From Cyclina sinensis (Eukaryota > Mollusca > Bivalvia > Venerida > Veneridae), in NCBI GenBank assembly GCA_012932295.1, contig JAAONU010000011.1, forward strand, positions 16,514,136-16,578,135: a stretch of 64,000 bases of DNA, written 5' to 3'. The notes beneath the pieces were generated by a model. It was not told the origin of the DNA and made no database searches. It worked only from the letters and a program-made list of their open reading frames with translations. The position numbers and the translations under genes were made by a program. Positions 1 to 10,371 of the stretch are shown piece after piece. Within the stretch, counting starts at the first letter, position 1, and each line of letters starts with the position of its first letter.

Positions 1-430
1 CAGAGTTATCTCCCATTGAACTAAGAGCCCTTTCAATGGAAATTTGGCTTAATACATGTGCATTGTGTCAGAAACTTCTCTTTCCATTTTCAATGCACTA
101 GACTAAAACTGTGATCGTATTATTCCCAAAGAAATGTAGATGTGCAAGAAGTACTATTCGCATGCATTCCTAGAGGAGAGTTATCTCCTGTTTAAGTTTG
201 ACTTTCGGTGCAGATTTGCCATGAGATATGAACTTTGTATTGCAACTGTTCTTTGAGTTTTCAGTGCACTGGAATAAAATTTGGCAAATATTATCAATAA
301 AAAAGTGTTGCTGTGCAAGACATATTTTTCACATGCATTTTTCAGTGCATTCCAGATTGACTTTTTCAGTGCAGATTTGCACTATTGCTTAAAGTTTGTG
401 TTACAAACTACTGTTGGTCATTTGGTAGGT
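1..430. repeat. Degenerate ~174-bp tandem repeat in an intron
   Basis: Two and a half diverged units lie head to tail. 'agagttatctcc' occurs near 3 and again near 178. Each unit then carries a 'ttttcartgcact' block (near 88 and 259), a 'gtgcaaga' block (near 144 and 315) and a 'catgcatt' block. A third partial unit starts near 350 with 'tgcattccagattgact'. The array lies upstream of the first visible BROX exon, so it is probably intronic. No coding potential is seen. Confidence 0.6.
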
Positions 431-875
431 ATTCAGACAATTATCAAGTAAAGATGATATGCACTCATAGCATGTTATAATGATTTGCAGCAGAGATTTT
501 TGATTAAAATCTGCTAAGCCATTTCAGACTTGCATGGGGTATCTGTCACATTCAGTGACTGTTCAAAGTTATCTTATAAACTATTTATTCATATTATTTG
601 TAATCTCTTCTATTTTATCTTTGTGGTAACTAGGAAATAATTGTTCTGTTAAGGAGAGGCAGATTGCACATGGCCTCACTCTCTTGATTGTGTAGATTGT
701 CATTTATTGTTATCTTTAGATTGTAAATCTATACTCTTTGTTATATACTGTCAATGAACAATAAAAAGGTTTAGACTTTTAATAACATTTGAAATACAGA
801 CATGGACTGAAATACTGATATCTTGTTGACAATGCTGTATGGATAAGTTTGAGACAATATTTTCCCAACCCACAG

Positions 876-1038
876 ATACCATCAGAAGGTTGCATATGAT
901 CCACCAATACTGGAGTTGAAAGCTACATATGGACTGGTCAGTCCTGAGGACTACAAGCCACCAGAGCTGAGTCCACTGTGGTCAGTGGAAGTGTATAAGA
1001 AAATGGATGCTAAAATGGCTCCAAAGCCAGGACCACAG
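876..1038 (+). CDS. BROX: BROX, exon coding the end of the Bro1 domain
   Basis: This 163-nt internal exon has a good acceptor (ttttcccaacccacag, ending at 875) and a donor (cag|gtacag at 1039). Only one frame is open: one base completes a split codon, then 54 codons follow. The peptide starts YHQKVAYDPPILELKATYG and ends KMAPKPGPQ. The YHxxV stretch followed by a hydrophobic/proline segment matches the C-terminal part of Bro1 domains (compare ALIX, YHDRVP). Together with the CaaX end in the last exon this points to BROX, a farnesylated Bro1 protein that binds CHMP4 of ESCRT-III at membranes and acts in nuclear-envelope repair (family knowledge). The upstream exons lie outside the window. The family call rests on motif memory, not a search; another Bro1 protein is the main alternative. 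Confidence 0.72.
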
Positions 1039-3360
1039 GTACAGAGTAAACTGCCATTATGATCTCTTGTATTTATCAGTGTTTGGTTGAGTCTTTTCCC
1101 TTTTTAGACTGTTTCACCGACAGTCATTAGTACTGCAAATCAAAATTAGGCATTGAAAGACATGTCCTCTTTAACATCTTTTAATGTATTCAGATGATTG
1201 CACATGATTGCGTGTCCAAATATACCCAGTTGAAACAGGGATCATGTATTTGAATAAAAAATACACAGCTGTTTTTTATCCTAAGAGATTTTAAGAGCCG
1301 TGTAAAAGCTTCATATTGTTGTTTCAAGTTTACTTTTGTTTTTTACCATGAATACACATTTTACTCGTAAACAAAACGTCATTCAGCCGCGTTAATTCCA
1401 GATTTATCTCACTGTTATCATGATAGATCAGTCTGTGGTAATGACACATAGTTTGACGAAGTTCAAATTTAAGTAAAGGTAGTGAATGGTACTGCGGTCA
1501 AAAAAGTAGTGCGATTCAGAAAGTTCAAACTCATCTGTTTTGCAGCATTTTAAGCTGCATGTTTATTGTTTCAAAACAAGTACATTAGAAAAGTCTAAAC
1601 AAATATTTAGGTAAAGAAACAAAAACTTGATGGATATTCATGAAACTGTGGTCATATACTTACCTTATTGACATGATGTGCCGAACCCCCATTTAAGGCC
1701 CACACCAGCATGGTCATATTGACAGCTCAGAGTCAGATTTTGTGCAATAGAATTCTTGTCCACCCAGTATCTCCTAAACCCTTTTCAGGATAATTATGAA
1801 ACTTTAGTTAGTTGTTTATCTCATTGGGAAGATTCCTTGTGCTCTTTATTTGCATTTTATTTCATATAATACATGTTTCTGAGAAAGTTTATTCAGTGTC
1901 AGTAGCTTTCTTTGGTTGTATATTGCCCAGCCCTCATAGAATTAGTAATGGAATCACATTGATCAAAATGCTAAGGGATACTTTAACATTCATCTGAGTT
2001 AAAGAGATATTTTTTCTTTACATCTAAATTGTTAGAACATTGTGAAGTCAATGACAGAATACAAAAACAATCATCTTAGGCTTGTAGATTGGTATATAAT
2101 TAAGGATTGTCTAACCAAAATGATCTTTGTATGTCCTTGCATATATTATAGTCATAATTTATAAAAAAAATTGTTAGCACAGCTGCAATACAAATTATTA
2201 TTAGGTGGTAAAGAAGAAAATACTGGTATATTTTAATAACTGACAATTTTCAAGGTGCTGGATGTATTTTAGTTTGGCTTTATTTTTTGCTGAAGCTTTT
2301 CAGTCATTTTTTTTCTTATTCTGTAACTGTCAGCATGATAGATAAGGTCTGTAATTTAACAGCTTTAGTCACAGGTGTGCTTCCTGAAGTCTCTTCAGCT
2401 TTTTTTGTATCATATAACAATTGTGAATATTTTTGCTACTTGTCTTATGCTGACTGGTCTTGTCTACTGTATTCTGTCCTTCCTATATAAATGTAAAAAA
2501 AAAATTGTGTTTCAAAGACCTGTTACTTTCTGAAATGCTAAAGGTTGTTGATTAAGGATTGGTAGTTGCGTAGCCAGTGACGTTCGCTAAATTAAACATA
2601 GTTTTATTAGATTGACTATTCAAAGAATAAGGAGGGCTGTTGCTCTCGCTCTGGTGTCGGCTTGGTTAAAGTTTCTTATTAAGTACATGTATAATAGGTT
2701 TTTTCATGATTAAAAGGATACATCTGAAACTTAAAATACTTGCATATAGTCAAAAGACCCTGCTGTGGGACAAAGGGCATAACTGTGCTAGGAATATTTA
2801 CCGAATTATGCCCAGTTTTTGTGCAATAGCTTGGTTTCAGTTGAAACTTAAAATATTTGCAGATAGTGACAAGGCCCTGCTGTGGGACAAGGGACATAAC
2901 TGTGATAGGAATATTCAGAAAAATCATGCCCATTTGTACTTATAATTTTGCTTGCTGTGGAGCAAAGGGCCTTCACTATATTAACAATTTTTTTCAGGAT
3001 TATAAATAATTCCTTTTTTTACTTAGAAATTTGGTTATAATTTATGATAAAGTGTTTTATTATTTTTTCAAAAGTATACTCCAGTAATTTAGAATTTTGG
3101 TTTTATTTAATGGTAAAGTGTAACAACTTGTTTATTATACAAGATTCATTTCAAAATTATAATATTTTCTTATTTTAATAAGGGTTTACTGTGGGACAAA
3201 GTGCTTGTGTTTTTTTTTTAGAATTATGTCCCTTTTAACTAACATTAAAAAAAGAAAAAAGATAGAGTGAGTTTAAAAAATAAGGTACAATAAGGAAACT
3301 GTCATGTGATTTGACTACATGAATTTCTTTTGTGACACAAAATTATCGTTAATAATTAAG
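1039..3360 (+). other. Intron of the BROX-like gene
   Basis: The stretch runs from the gtacag donor at 1039 to the next candidate acceptor. It is AT-rich with many poly(T) runs and no supported exon. It contains the degenerate 'ctgtgggacaaag' repeats annotated separately. The small open frames near 1812 and 2287 have no splice context and look like chance. Confidence 0.6.
2725..2965. repeat. Molluscan 'ctgtgggacaaag' repeat, two units of ~117 bp plus partials
   Basis: The unit 'ttaaaataYttgcaKatagt' followed by 'ccctgctgtgggacaa' and 'cataactgtg' occurs near 2730 and again near 2849. A third shortened copy (ctgtggagcaaagggcc) starts near 2951 and a fourth fragment (actgtgggacaaagtgc) near 3188. 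The same motif, with 'ttatgccc', is a frequent dispersed repeat in bivalve genomes (recalled). The opposing open frames at 2679-2945 are by-products of this repeat. Confidence 0.65.
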
Positions 3361-3498
3361 GCTGTTTTAAAGACATGGTCAGACTCTGATATCAGTGCAC
3401 TGAGAATACCAGTAGTCGAGCGCGCTGTCATTAGACAGCTCTTGTCATGTATACAGGAGTTTGATATTAAAATATCAAACCAGTTCCAAGATAGAAAG
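3361..3498 (+). CDS. Possible in-frame cassette exon of the BROX-like gene
   Basis: An open block ends at a good donor (gaaag|gtataa at 3499) and starts after a possible acceptor at 3360 (taattaag) or 3372 (gttttaaag). Both acceptors and the donor are phase 0, and the neighbouring exons are also phase 0. It would therefore insert 46 or 42 residues (from AVLKTWSDSDIS to NQFQDRK) without changing frame. GC content is higher than in the flanking intron. I do not recognise the peptide and do not recall such a segment in BROX. It could be a lineage-specific cassette exon, a decayed exon of another gene, or a captured transposon piece. The polypyrimidine tract of either acceptor is weak. Confidence 0.45.
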
Positions 3499-3666
3499 GT
3501 ATAATAACTTTCTTATTTTCATAAGATTTTTTCAATCAGCATATTTATACTTGTACATTTTGTTGTAAGACTAAAGCAACTTTGATAGTCTGGTGTCTTA
3601 TTTTATATTTATACAATCATGATGATAACAGGCTCTGAATTACGCAATCTATATTTTTACTTACAG

Positions 3667-3777
3667 TTATCTGGAGACAAAGAAGAAAAACCTAAGGAAC
3701 TTCCACCAGTGAAGGAAAAAGAGTTTCCTATGTCAGATAAAGATCCAAAGAACAACAGTGGATGTATAGTCTCCTGA
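3667..3777 (+). CDS. BROX: BROX terminal coding exon with C-terminal CaaX box
   Basis: The acceptor is tatttttacttacag, ending at 3666. The exon encodes 36 residues and a TGA stop at 3775-3777. The peptide is Lys/Glu/Pro-rich (LSGDKEEKPKELPPVKEKEF) and ends NNSGCIVS. CIVS is a classical CaaX box; with Ser at the last position the usual lipid is farnesyl. Human BROX likewise ends in a CaaX box (CYIS, recalled) and is farnesylated, so the end of the protein is what identifies the gene. The exon joins in phase 0 either to the middle exon or directly to the 876-1038 exon. A charged linker between the Bro1 domain and the prenylated cysteine fits a membrane tether. Confidence 0.78.
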   Translation, partial: LSGDKEEKPKELPPVKEKEFPMSDKDPKNNSGCIVS

Positions 3778-3979
3778 AAAGTTAAAAGGTTTTGATACAG
3801 TCGAGTGACACATTCACAGCAACTGACTGGGTCAAATGTATATGGCCAAGGAAGTCATTTTTTTGTAGCTTATGATGTAGATTTTGACCATATCATGTGT
3901 ACACTTTTATAGTGTATAAACTGAAAAATTTGACAACTGGTATTTGACATTATATAAATTTCTTTCCGGAGGTTACTTC

Positions 3980-4187
3980 AACCCTTACCATGCTAAATAT
4001 ATGAAATGGACTTGTCCATCTTTCAGATTGGACAGGTCCATTAATTGTTTATGGGGGTGATTATTGAAAATTTACTGACTGAAGACGAATAATGCAGATC
4101 ATGATCAGACTGCATGGATGAGCAAGCTGATCTTGGTCTGCACTGGTTGCAAAGATAGTGTCTGTTGCCTCCAGGAAGGTAAGGGTT
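3980..4187. mobile_element. 208-bp MITE with perfect 10-bp TIRs
   Basis: The left end AACCCTTACC (3980-3989) is the exact reverse complement of the right end GGTAAGGGTT (4178-4187). Inside is a 13-bp hairpin with one mismatch (AATGGACTTGTCC at 4005-4017, GGACAGGTCCATT at 4030-4042). The core 'tgcagatcatgatcagactg' and 'tgatcttggtctgcactgg' matches a very common bivalve MITE as I recall it. It has no coding capacity and depends on an unseen transposase. It lies within the 3' UTR of the BROX-like gene. Confidence 0.85.
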
Positions 4188-4193
4188 AATAAA
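4188..4193 (+). promoter_or_regulatory. Candidate poly(A) signal AATAAA at the MITE border
   Basis: AATAAA directly follows the last base of the MITE TIR, 411 bases after the stop codon. A T/GT-rich stretch follows (cagtgtttcaagaatttgactgtg). Its use as a signal is an inference from position. Confidence 0.45.
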
Positions 4194-6200
4194 CAGTGTT
4201 TCAAGAATTTGACTGTGTCATGTGTAACAAGTTTGGGCTAATGGAAAATCACAAAATCCCGCAAAATCACTCTAGACTAACAGAATGCAACATAAAAACA
4301 GAACATTTTGTCACTTACATAAAAGTATATAGATTAGTTCCAAAAGATTCTTTCTGACTAAGTATTATAATGTCTTTTTGAGAAAACTAAGCAGAATAGT
4401 CTAAAATTACTTGTTGATTGAACATAATGTGTCAGCATATGAATTAGCTGAAATGAAATAACATATTTAAATAATAATTTAAGATCATTCATGAATTTTA
4501 AGCACACCTTTTTTTACACTTTTCATCATGCGATCAGATTAGTGCGAAAATCTGGTGTATTTCTTTACACCATACTTGTTATTGTTTATTGATATTATTT
4601 ATTTGTTTTTATTGTTTGTGATTTTATCAAACTCCTTCAGTTGTATATATGTTAATATCAAGGAAAGTGTATTCTGTCTGATAAAAGTGGGTGGAGAAGA
4701 CATTAAACATGTACTCAGTGGTGTAGAGTGCCTTCTTCTTGTAAATTAAACAGGTGAAAAAAAAGAAAAGAATTTTAGTCATTTTAATGCAATGGACTCC
4801 TGAATTAAGCAAGTTTGCTTGAGGATGATCATTTAACTTTAGATGTTACCTTGACATTATACGAATCTGACCTTGACATACTTAAAAAATTACTACCAGC
4901 ATGAATTGTTCTCATCCATACATTATCTAGAATGCCTCATTATTCCTTACAGAGGTGAAATAACATTTGTGTATGTACGTATGTGTGTGAATTTGATTCT
5001 GTGCTAAGATCTTTCATATATAAATGTTAAACTTAAATTATTGTGTTCAATAATTTGCAAAACATTTCACCTTTAACGTTTTGTATTATTTTGTATTGCC
5101 TCATAGACAAGAAATCATTAGAAAAACCCAACTTGGCTTGAGATTTTGTTATACATGTACTTAATTTCTATGAAAGCTCTTGTTCTTGCTTAAAGGTTAA
5201 GAGCTACTTTTTTCATTTGGCACAAGTACTGGTATTTGTTTGAACAGCTGATATAAGTTTGAAAAATCAGGTTTGTTCGTCCATTACATTGAATAGATTT
5301 CTTCAGAGACATACATCTATAGTGGAGGTGAAATTTCAGTGTTTAGATGTGTAATGTTATATGTTAACCTGTGACTATCCTCAATATAAGAGCGTTATGT
5401 GTAAACCTTCCCATTTCACCCTAGTATAATGCTAGTTGTCAAGGATGTTTAACAGACTGCCTTTTCCGTAATTTAACTTTCTCGTTGAGGTTAGTTGAAG
5501 CTGATTTAAGGTCACAATACTTAAAATCAGTGAAACATGTTCTTCGAAGAGATTTCAAAAAAGTAAAATAATGTTGACATGTTACAAGAAAAAAAAATGA
5601 ATTAATGATTCCGAATTACGTGTGGCAGCAAATTAAACCCCATCTGCTTTCTTATAAAGCTAATTATAATAAGGTTTTATTTGATGTTATTTGCTGCATA
5701 TGATAAACATTAATTTCTCTCACATTGTTTCGGTTACAGTAACTTTCATAGAATAGCTCTGTCATTCACCCAAGAACACCTCCTTTGATTAAGTGTTGGA
5801 AAGCACTTTGTTTATTAGAGTGTAAAACCAAACATACCAGATGATACTGCCAGGCACACACCTTATCTTGACTCATTGAAGTATCTGTAAGTACCCACTG
5901 ATCAAAGAAGGTTATGATAGTTGTTAAATGTGTATTAATATGTAAAACTGGAAATTGAAAAACAGTAATTTATTCATAATGGCGTTGAAAATTCGGACAT
6001 TGACAAATGCAGTGATGGTAATAGAAACCTGTTTCTTTTATGCATCTCCTTTTTAATAATCAATTAGTCTTCGAACTCTATGATACACAGGTAAAAACTG
6101 ACTTGTCAAAGTAAAAGTTTGACAGACTAATTACTGAAGATGGGGCCTATATATTGAAATTTACTTAAAGTATAAAATCTTTAAATAGGTCATACTGACC
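4194..6200. other. No gene seen
   Basis: AT-rich intergenic or intronic DNA. The open frames at 4555 and 4627 lie opposite each other over a low-complexity T-rich stretch. No splice-consistent exon, RNA gene or terminal repeats were found. Confidence 0.5.
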
Positions 6201-6204
6201 TAAT

Positions 6205-6785
6205 GTTCCCAGCCGATAAAATTGGAGGGGGTGGTGGCGGAGGGGTGTGGGGGGGCGGGGTATTGAAATGGCACTTTCTATCCATCCTTCCGTCCAGTCC
6301 AAATCTTAGAACTGGTTGATGAAATTGTAATTAAACTTGGCATGGGTGTTTATATTATTAATGAGGAAATGATGCACATCAAATCCACCTGTGCATTATT
6401 GAATAATGGCCCTTTGTTTCTTAAAAGTAGGCATGATTCAAGGATCTGTCCCTCTGTCTGGATTCATAACTTAGAACTGGTTGGTTAAATTGTAATGTAA
6501 CTTTTTATGAATGTATTTATTAATAAGGAAATGATGCACGTCTAATGCCATCAAAATCCACTTGTGTTGTTGAATTATGGCCCTTTGTTCCTTAAAAATA
6601 GGCATTTTTAAAGGAACATTTTTGTCCGGATCCATATCTTAGAAAAGGTTGATGTGTTTGCCTTTGGAAATAGGAAAAAGTCGAGCATGGCCCCCACTTG
6701 CGGTGTCTCTTGTTATATAGATTAGGGCATGATGCACGTGAACCATCCAAATCCTCTTGTATGGCTTTTTTCAATTTTTAAATAG
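6205..6785. repeat. Molluscan tandem repeat M1 (~165-bp unit), first cluster
   Basis: Three degenerate units contain 'gaactggttgatgaaattgt', 'gaaatgatgcac', 'aaatccacctgtgcattatt' and 'atggccctttgttYcttaaa'. The anchor 'gaactgg' recurs at 6309 and 6474 and decayed near 6642. The head 'agccgataaaattgga' (6212) also starts the second cluster at 9232, so both are copies of one larger repeat. The open frame at 6592-6774 on the minus strand is a by-product. Confidence 0.75.
6224..6260 (+). other. G-rich tract, possible G-quadruplex
   Basis: There are 37 bases with runs of G5, G4, G7 and G4 plus several GG steps, in the head of the M1 repeat where the second cluster (9241) has ordinary sequence. 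The arrangement satisfies a simple G-quadruplex pattern. Function is unknown. Confidence 0.6.
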
Positions 6786-7650
6786 ACATCTTGACTCATT
6801 GAAATTTCCAGGATATTTGTACTGAAAAAGTATCCTCTAGAGTGTTAACAATGTTTTTCCATATTTGGGCTCTGTGACCTAGTTTTTGACCCCAGATGAC
6901 CCATATTTGAACCTGAGCTAGAAATCATAGAAGCAACCTTTCTGACGAATTTCCAAGTTATTTGGAATTAAAATCTTACCTCTAGAGTGTTAACAAGGTT
7001 TTTCAATATTTGGGCTCTGTGCCTAGTTTTTGACCCAAGATGACTCAAACTCGAACTAGAAATCATCAAACCAACCTGTCTGTCAAATTTCCAGGATATT
7101 TGGACTGAAAATGTAACCTCTTGAGTGTTAAAAAGTTTTTTTTTACATATTTGGGCTCTGTGACCTAGTTTTTGAACCCAGCTGACCCATATCCAAACCA
7201 GAGCTAGAAATCATCGAAACAACCTTTCTGACAAATTTTAAGGATATTTGGACTGAAATGTAACCTCTAGAGCGTTAACAAGGTTCTAATTTTGGGCTGT
7301 GTGGCCTAGTTTTTAACCCCAGATAACCTATATTCAAAACTGAGCTAGAAATCATTGAAACAATTTTTCTGACAAATTTCCAAGATAATTGGACTGAAAA
7401 TGTAACCTCTGGAGTGTTAATAAGATTTTTCTATTTTTGGGCTCTGTGACCTAGTTTTTCAACCCAGATAACCCATCTTCGAACTCGTCCGAGAAATCAT
7501 TGGGACAAAAACATCCTGACCAAGTTTCTAGACAATTGAGGCAAAAATGTGACCGCTAGAGCGTAACGAACTAATTGTGGACGGACGACGGACATTGAGC
7601 TATCATAATAGCCCACCATGAGCCTACGGCTCAGGTGAGCTAAAAAAGCA
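6786..7650. repeat. Molluscan tandem repeat M2, five 141-145-bp units plus conserved tail
   Basis: The anchor 'gggctctgtgacctagtttt' recurs near 6867, 7012, 7153, 7294 and 7439, giving spacings of 145, 141, 141 and 145. Each unit also has 'ctctagagtgttaacaag', 'cagatgacccatattYgaac', 'gagctagaaatcat' and a 'tttctgacaaatttc' block. The array ends with 'gtggacggacgacggac' and a hairpin-like 'gagcctacggctcaggtgag', the usual end of this family in bivalves (recalled). No coding capacity. Confidence 0.85.
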
Positions 7651-8629
7651 GTGAATGAATTATGTATGACAATTTTTAAACATCTAAAATCATATTCTGT
7701 CCTCTATTTAGCGTCTAGTTCCATTTTAGGTTAATAAACCTTAACTCATTATTATATTGAAGTATATTTAGTTTTGCTTATTTTTCCTGTTTTATTTTTG
7801 TACAAAGGCATGAGAATAAAAGCAAAAGCTTTTATTAATTAGAATCAGAAATGCTTTTTGAAAGATATTTTCGATAGATCTATAACAAATCTGATTTAAA
7901 TCGACAAGAAACTCCTACAGCATTAAGTAAAACACCTGGTAAAACACACGTTTTACACAACACACGTGTATTATGTTTTTTTAGAGGAATGATATAACAC
8001 CCAACGCAATTTTCTTGCCTCCACAATATAGATAAAATTGAATCAAAACTAATTATAGACAATAAACAGATAATAAAAACAGTATTGAAGTAGCATATAA
8101 CGTTTAAGAATATATTTCAATGCAACCAAGTTCATTTGATACCTTTGCATGATTTCTATAGAAGATAATGAGCGATATTTACGGAATTGTTAACTGTCAT
8201 ATATAAAACTCAAGTAGCAAATGGTTGAAGAAAAATTGAATCGTGCCGGTTCAAGGTGAAGGTCAGTGTAGTTATGTCGCTAATAATGACAGATAAAGCC
8301 GCATTTAAATTGTTCTAATTATTTGCAGCTTTGGTTGAAAAAACCTAAGTCCATATCTACCAGATTTCTTGATGAAATTACTGTGTTTAATTTCTAATTT
8401 TTCTGTACAGGTGTGTATATTTTAAGGTATAGGCTATTCATCAAATTATACAACGTGTTTTATGATCGGAAATAGAGTAAGTAACCTTTTTTTGATACTG
8501 GGATATTTCTTGTCTGTTTGTTTAAAGCAAAACTAATAAAAGTAGTTCGGACATCATTTCAGAAGTAAGATGTAAGAGTCTGTTTAAGGGTCCCTTTTGT
8601 ACAAGGTAAATGTTCGAAAGTATCATTAA

Positions 8630-9057
8630 AGGGGCTGTGCTCCAGATGATAAAAAAAGAAAGTTTTCTTGTAATATGAATTTCTTGTAATATTTATGACT
8701 AATGCTTAAAAAATAACTTACTGACAAAAAATAAGTCAAATAATTACATTATAAATTGATTTTTTTTGCCTTTCAAAGTGCTATACCGTAACGCGACGGT
8801 ATAACTATATCGTATAAGATTTAAAGTAAATATCTGTATTATCACATTCGGCGATGGTGGTGACAGTAAAAGCGTTGGAAATATTTTGTTAACATGAGGG
8901 TCCAGAGTTCAAATCAGGCTGAAGCAAAAATATTTTTTTACTCTATTTTGACTTTTATAATCAGTTTTGAAGTAAAATATTATGTTGTTATAATCTCACG
9001 GCATCTAAATATATAATTTATGAAAAAAAATTATGTCAAATCTGGAGTACAGCCTCT
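8630..9057. mobile_element. 428-bp MITE with TTAA target duplication
   Basis: Terminal inverted repeats AGGGGCTGTGCTCCAGAT (8630-8647) and its inverted partner at 9040-9057 match at 16 of 18 positions. TTAA flanks both ends (8626-8629 and 9058-9061), as for piggyBac-type insertions. Copy B has the interrupted sequence without the element (near 26025), which gives the empty site. An internal 16-bp palindrome, TATACCGT..ACGGTATA, lies at 8782-8803. No transposase; non-autonomous. Confidence 0.8.
8846..8926 (+). other. tRNA-like segment inside the MITE
   Basis: A box-A-like 'tggtggtgacagtaaaa' (near 8855) is followed about 45 bases later by a box-B-like 'gtccagagttcaaatcagg' (near 8900), the spacing of a tRNA gene. 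The acceptor stem does not pair and the anticodon arm cannot be drawn with confidence, so this is not called as a tRNA. It could be a relic of a SINE head trapped in the MITE. Confidence 0.35.
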
Positions 9058-9224
9058 TTAAGCCGTGTGTTACCAATATCTAAATGGATAAGAAATAGGC
9101 CTGGAAAAGTGTTAAAATGTCACCATGTCTTTCCATTTCTTAAAATTATTTCTACTTCATGCATGTTTACAGTAGCTTTCTATAAATTCAACTCCATCTG
9201 CCATGTTGTTAAACATGAAGTTAT

Positions 9225-9875
9225 TATCATCCCCCGCTGATAAAATAGGAGAAATGTGTTGAAATGGCGTTGTCCGTCCGTCCTTCTGTCCAGATCCATA
9301 TCTAAGAACTGGTTGTTGAGATTGTAATTAAACTTTGCAAGTATGTATATATTATTAAGGATAATTCCATCTAAATCTACCCGTGCATTATTGAATTATA
9401 ACCCTTTGTTACTTAAAAATAAGCATTTTTTGTAAAGGATCTGGCCTTGTGTTCAGATCTGTATCTTAGAACTGGTTGATTAAATTGTAATGAAACTTGG
9501 CATGAATGTATTTATTAACAAGGAAATGATGCACATCAAATGCCATCCAAATCCAAAAAGGAAAATTTCCGTCCGGTTCCATATCTTAGCTGGTTCGTTA
9601 GATTTAAATAAAACTTAATGTTTATATAGATGAGGGCTTGGTGCACATGAAATACCACCCAAATCCACCTGTGCATTGTAGAGTTATGGCGCTTTTTAAT
9701 TTTTGAACTGGTCTGTTAGATTTTAATTAAACCTGGCATTAATGTTTATATCAATGAAGACATGATGCATGTCAAATGCCACTAAAATCATCTCGTGTAT
9801 AATTGAGTTATGGCCCTATATTACTTTTAAAACCACATTTTTAGACCAGATATTGCCAATATTTCACTGCTTTTT
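9225..9875. repeat. Molluscan tandem repeat M1, second cluster
   Basis: Four diverged units of the same repeat as at 6205-6785 are present: 'gaactggttg' anchors at 9306 and near 9470, decayed forms near 9588 and 9704, and 'atggccct' or 'aaccctttgtt' blocks in each. The head 'ccgctgataaaatagga' and 'ttgtccgtccgtcc' open the cluster. It is absent from copy B, so it arrived after the A/B duplication or was lost from B. Confidence 0.75.
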
Positions 9876-10371
9876 GAGAATTAATGAAAAATGAAAGGAG
9901 GAAAAAAAGCAACAGGTAAGCAACTTCTTTTTGTATTTTGTTGTCACTCTCTATTTTATTATATATATTTATATATAATGTGTGTATAGTGAATGTGGAT
10001 AACATGGGCATAAGAGAAACATTAACATCAGATTGAATTATTTATGATTTTCATATATCTTTCATGATTGTTATAATAAAAGGGTGTTTTTGTATGGCTT
10101 CTTAATAGAAAACTTCTTCTAAGGGAGGAAAATGGTATTGTACTTTACAACTTTACGCAACGGCTTTACACAACGTCATAATAATATTTTGACATCATTT
10201 CTCTCACAACAACGTCATTTACTATAAGAGATATTTCTGTTTGGCACAGCTCAATTTTTATGGGCATTGTTTCATTTTAGATAAAGATACACTAGACTGA
10301 TTTGTCACTCATATTTCAAGGTCAAAGATCTATGTAAAGGTGGATAATACTTAGCAGCTTCATTCCAGTGA

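Larger units (their letters stand above)
3778..4193 (+). other. Probable 3' UTR of the BROX-like gene
   Basis: The stretch follows the TGA and runs to AATAAA at 4188-4193. The second half is a MITE. No other canonical AATAAA was seen between the stop and 4188, so this is the first plausible polyadenylation site. Confidence 0.45.
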
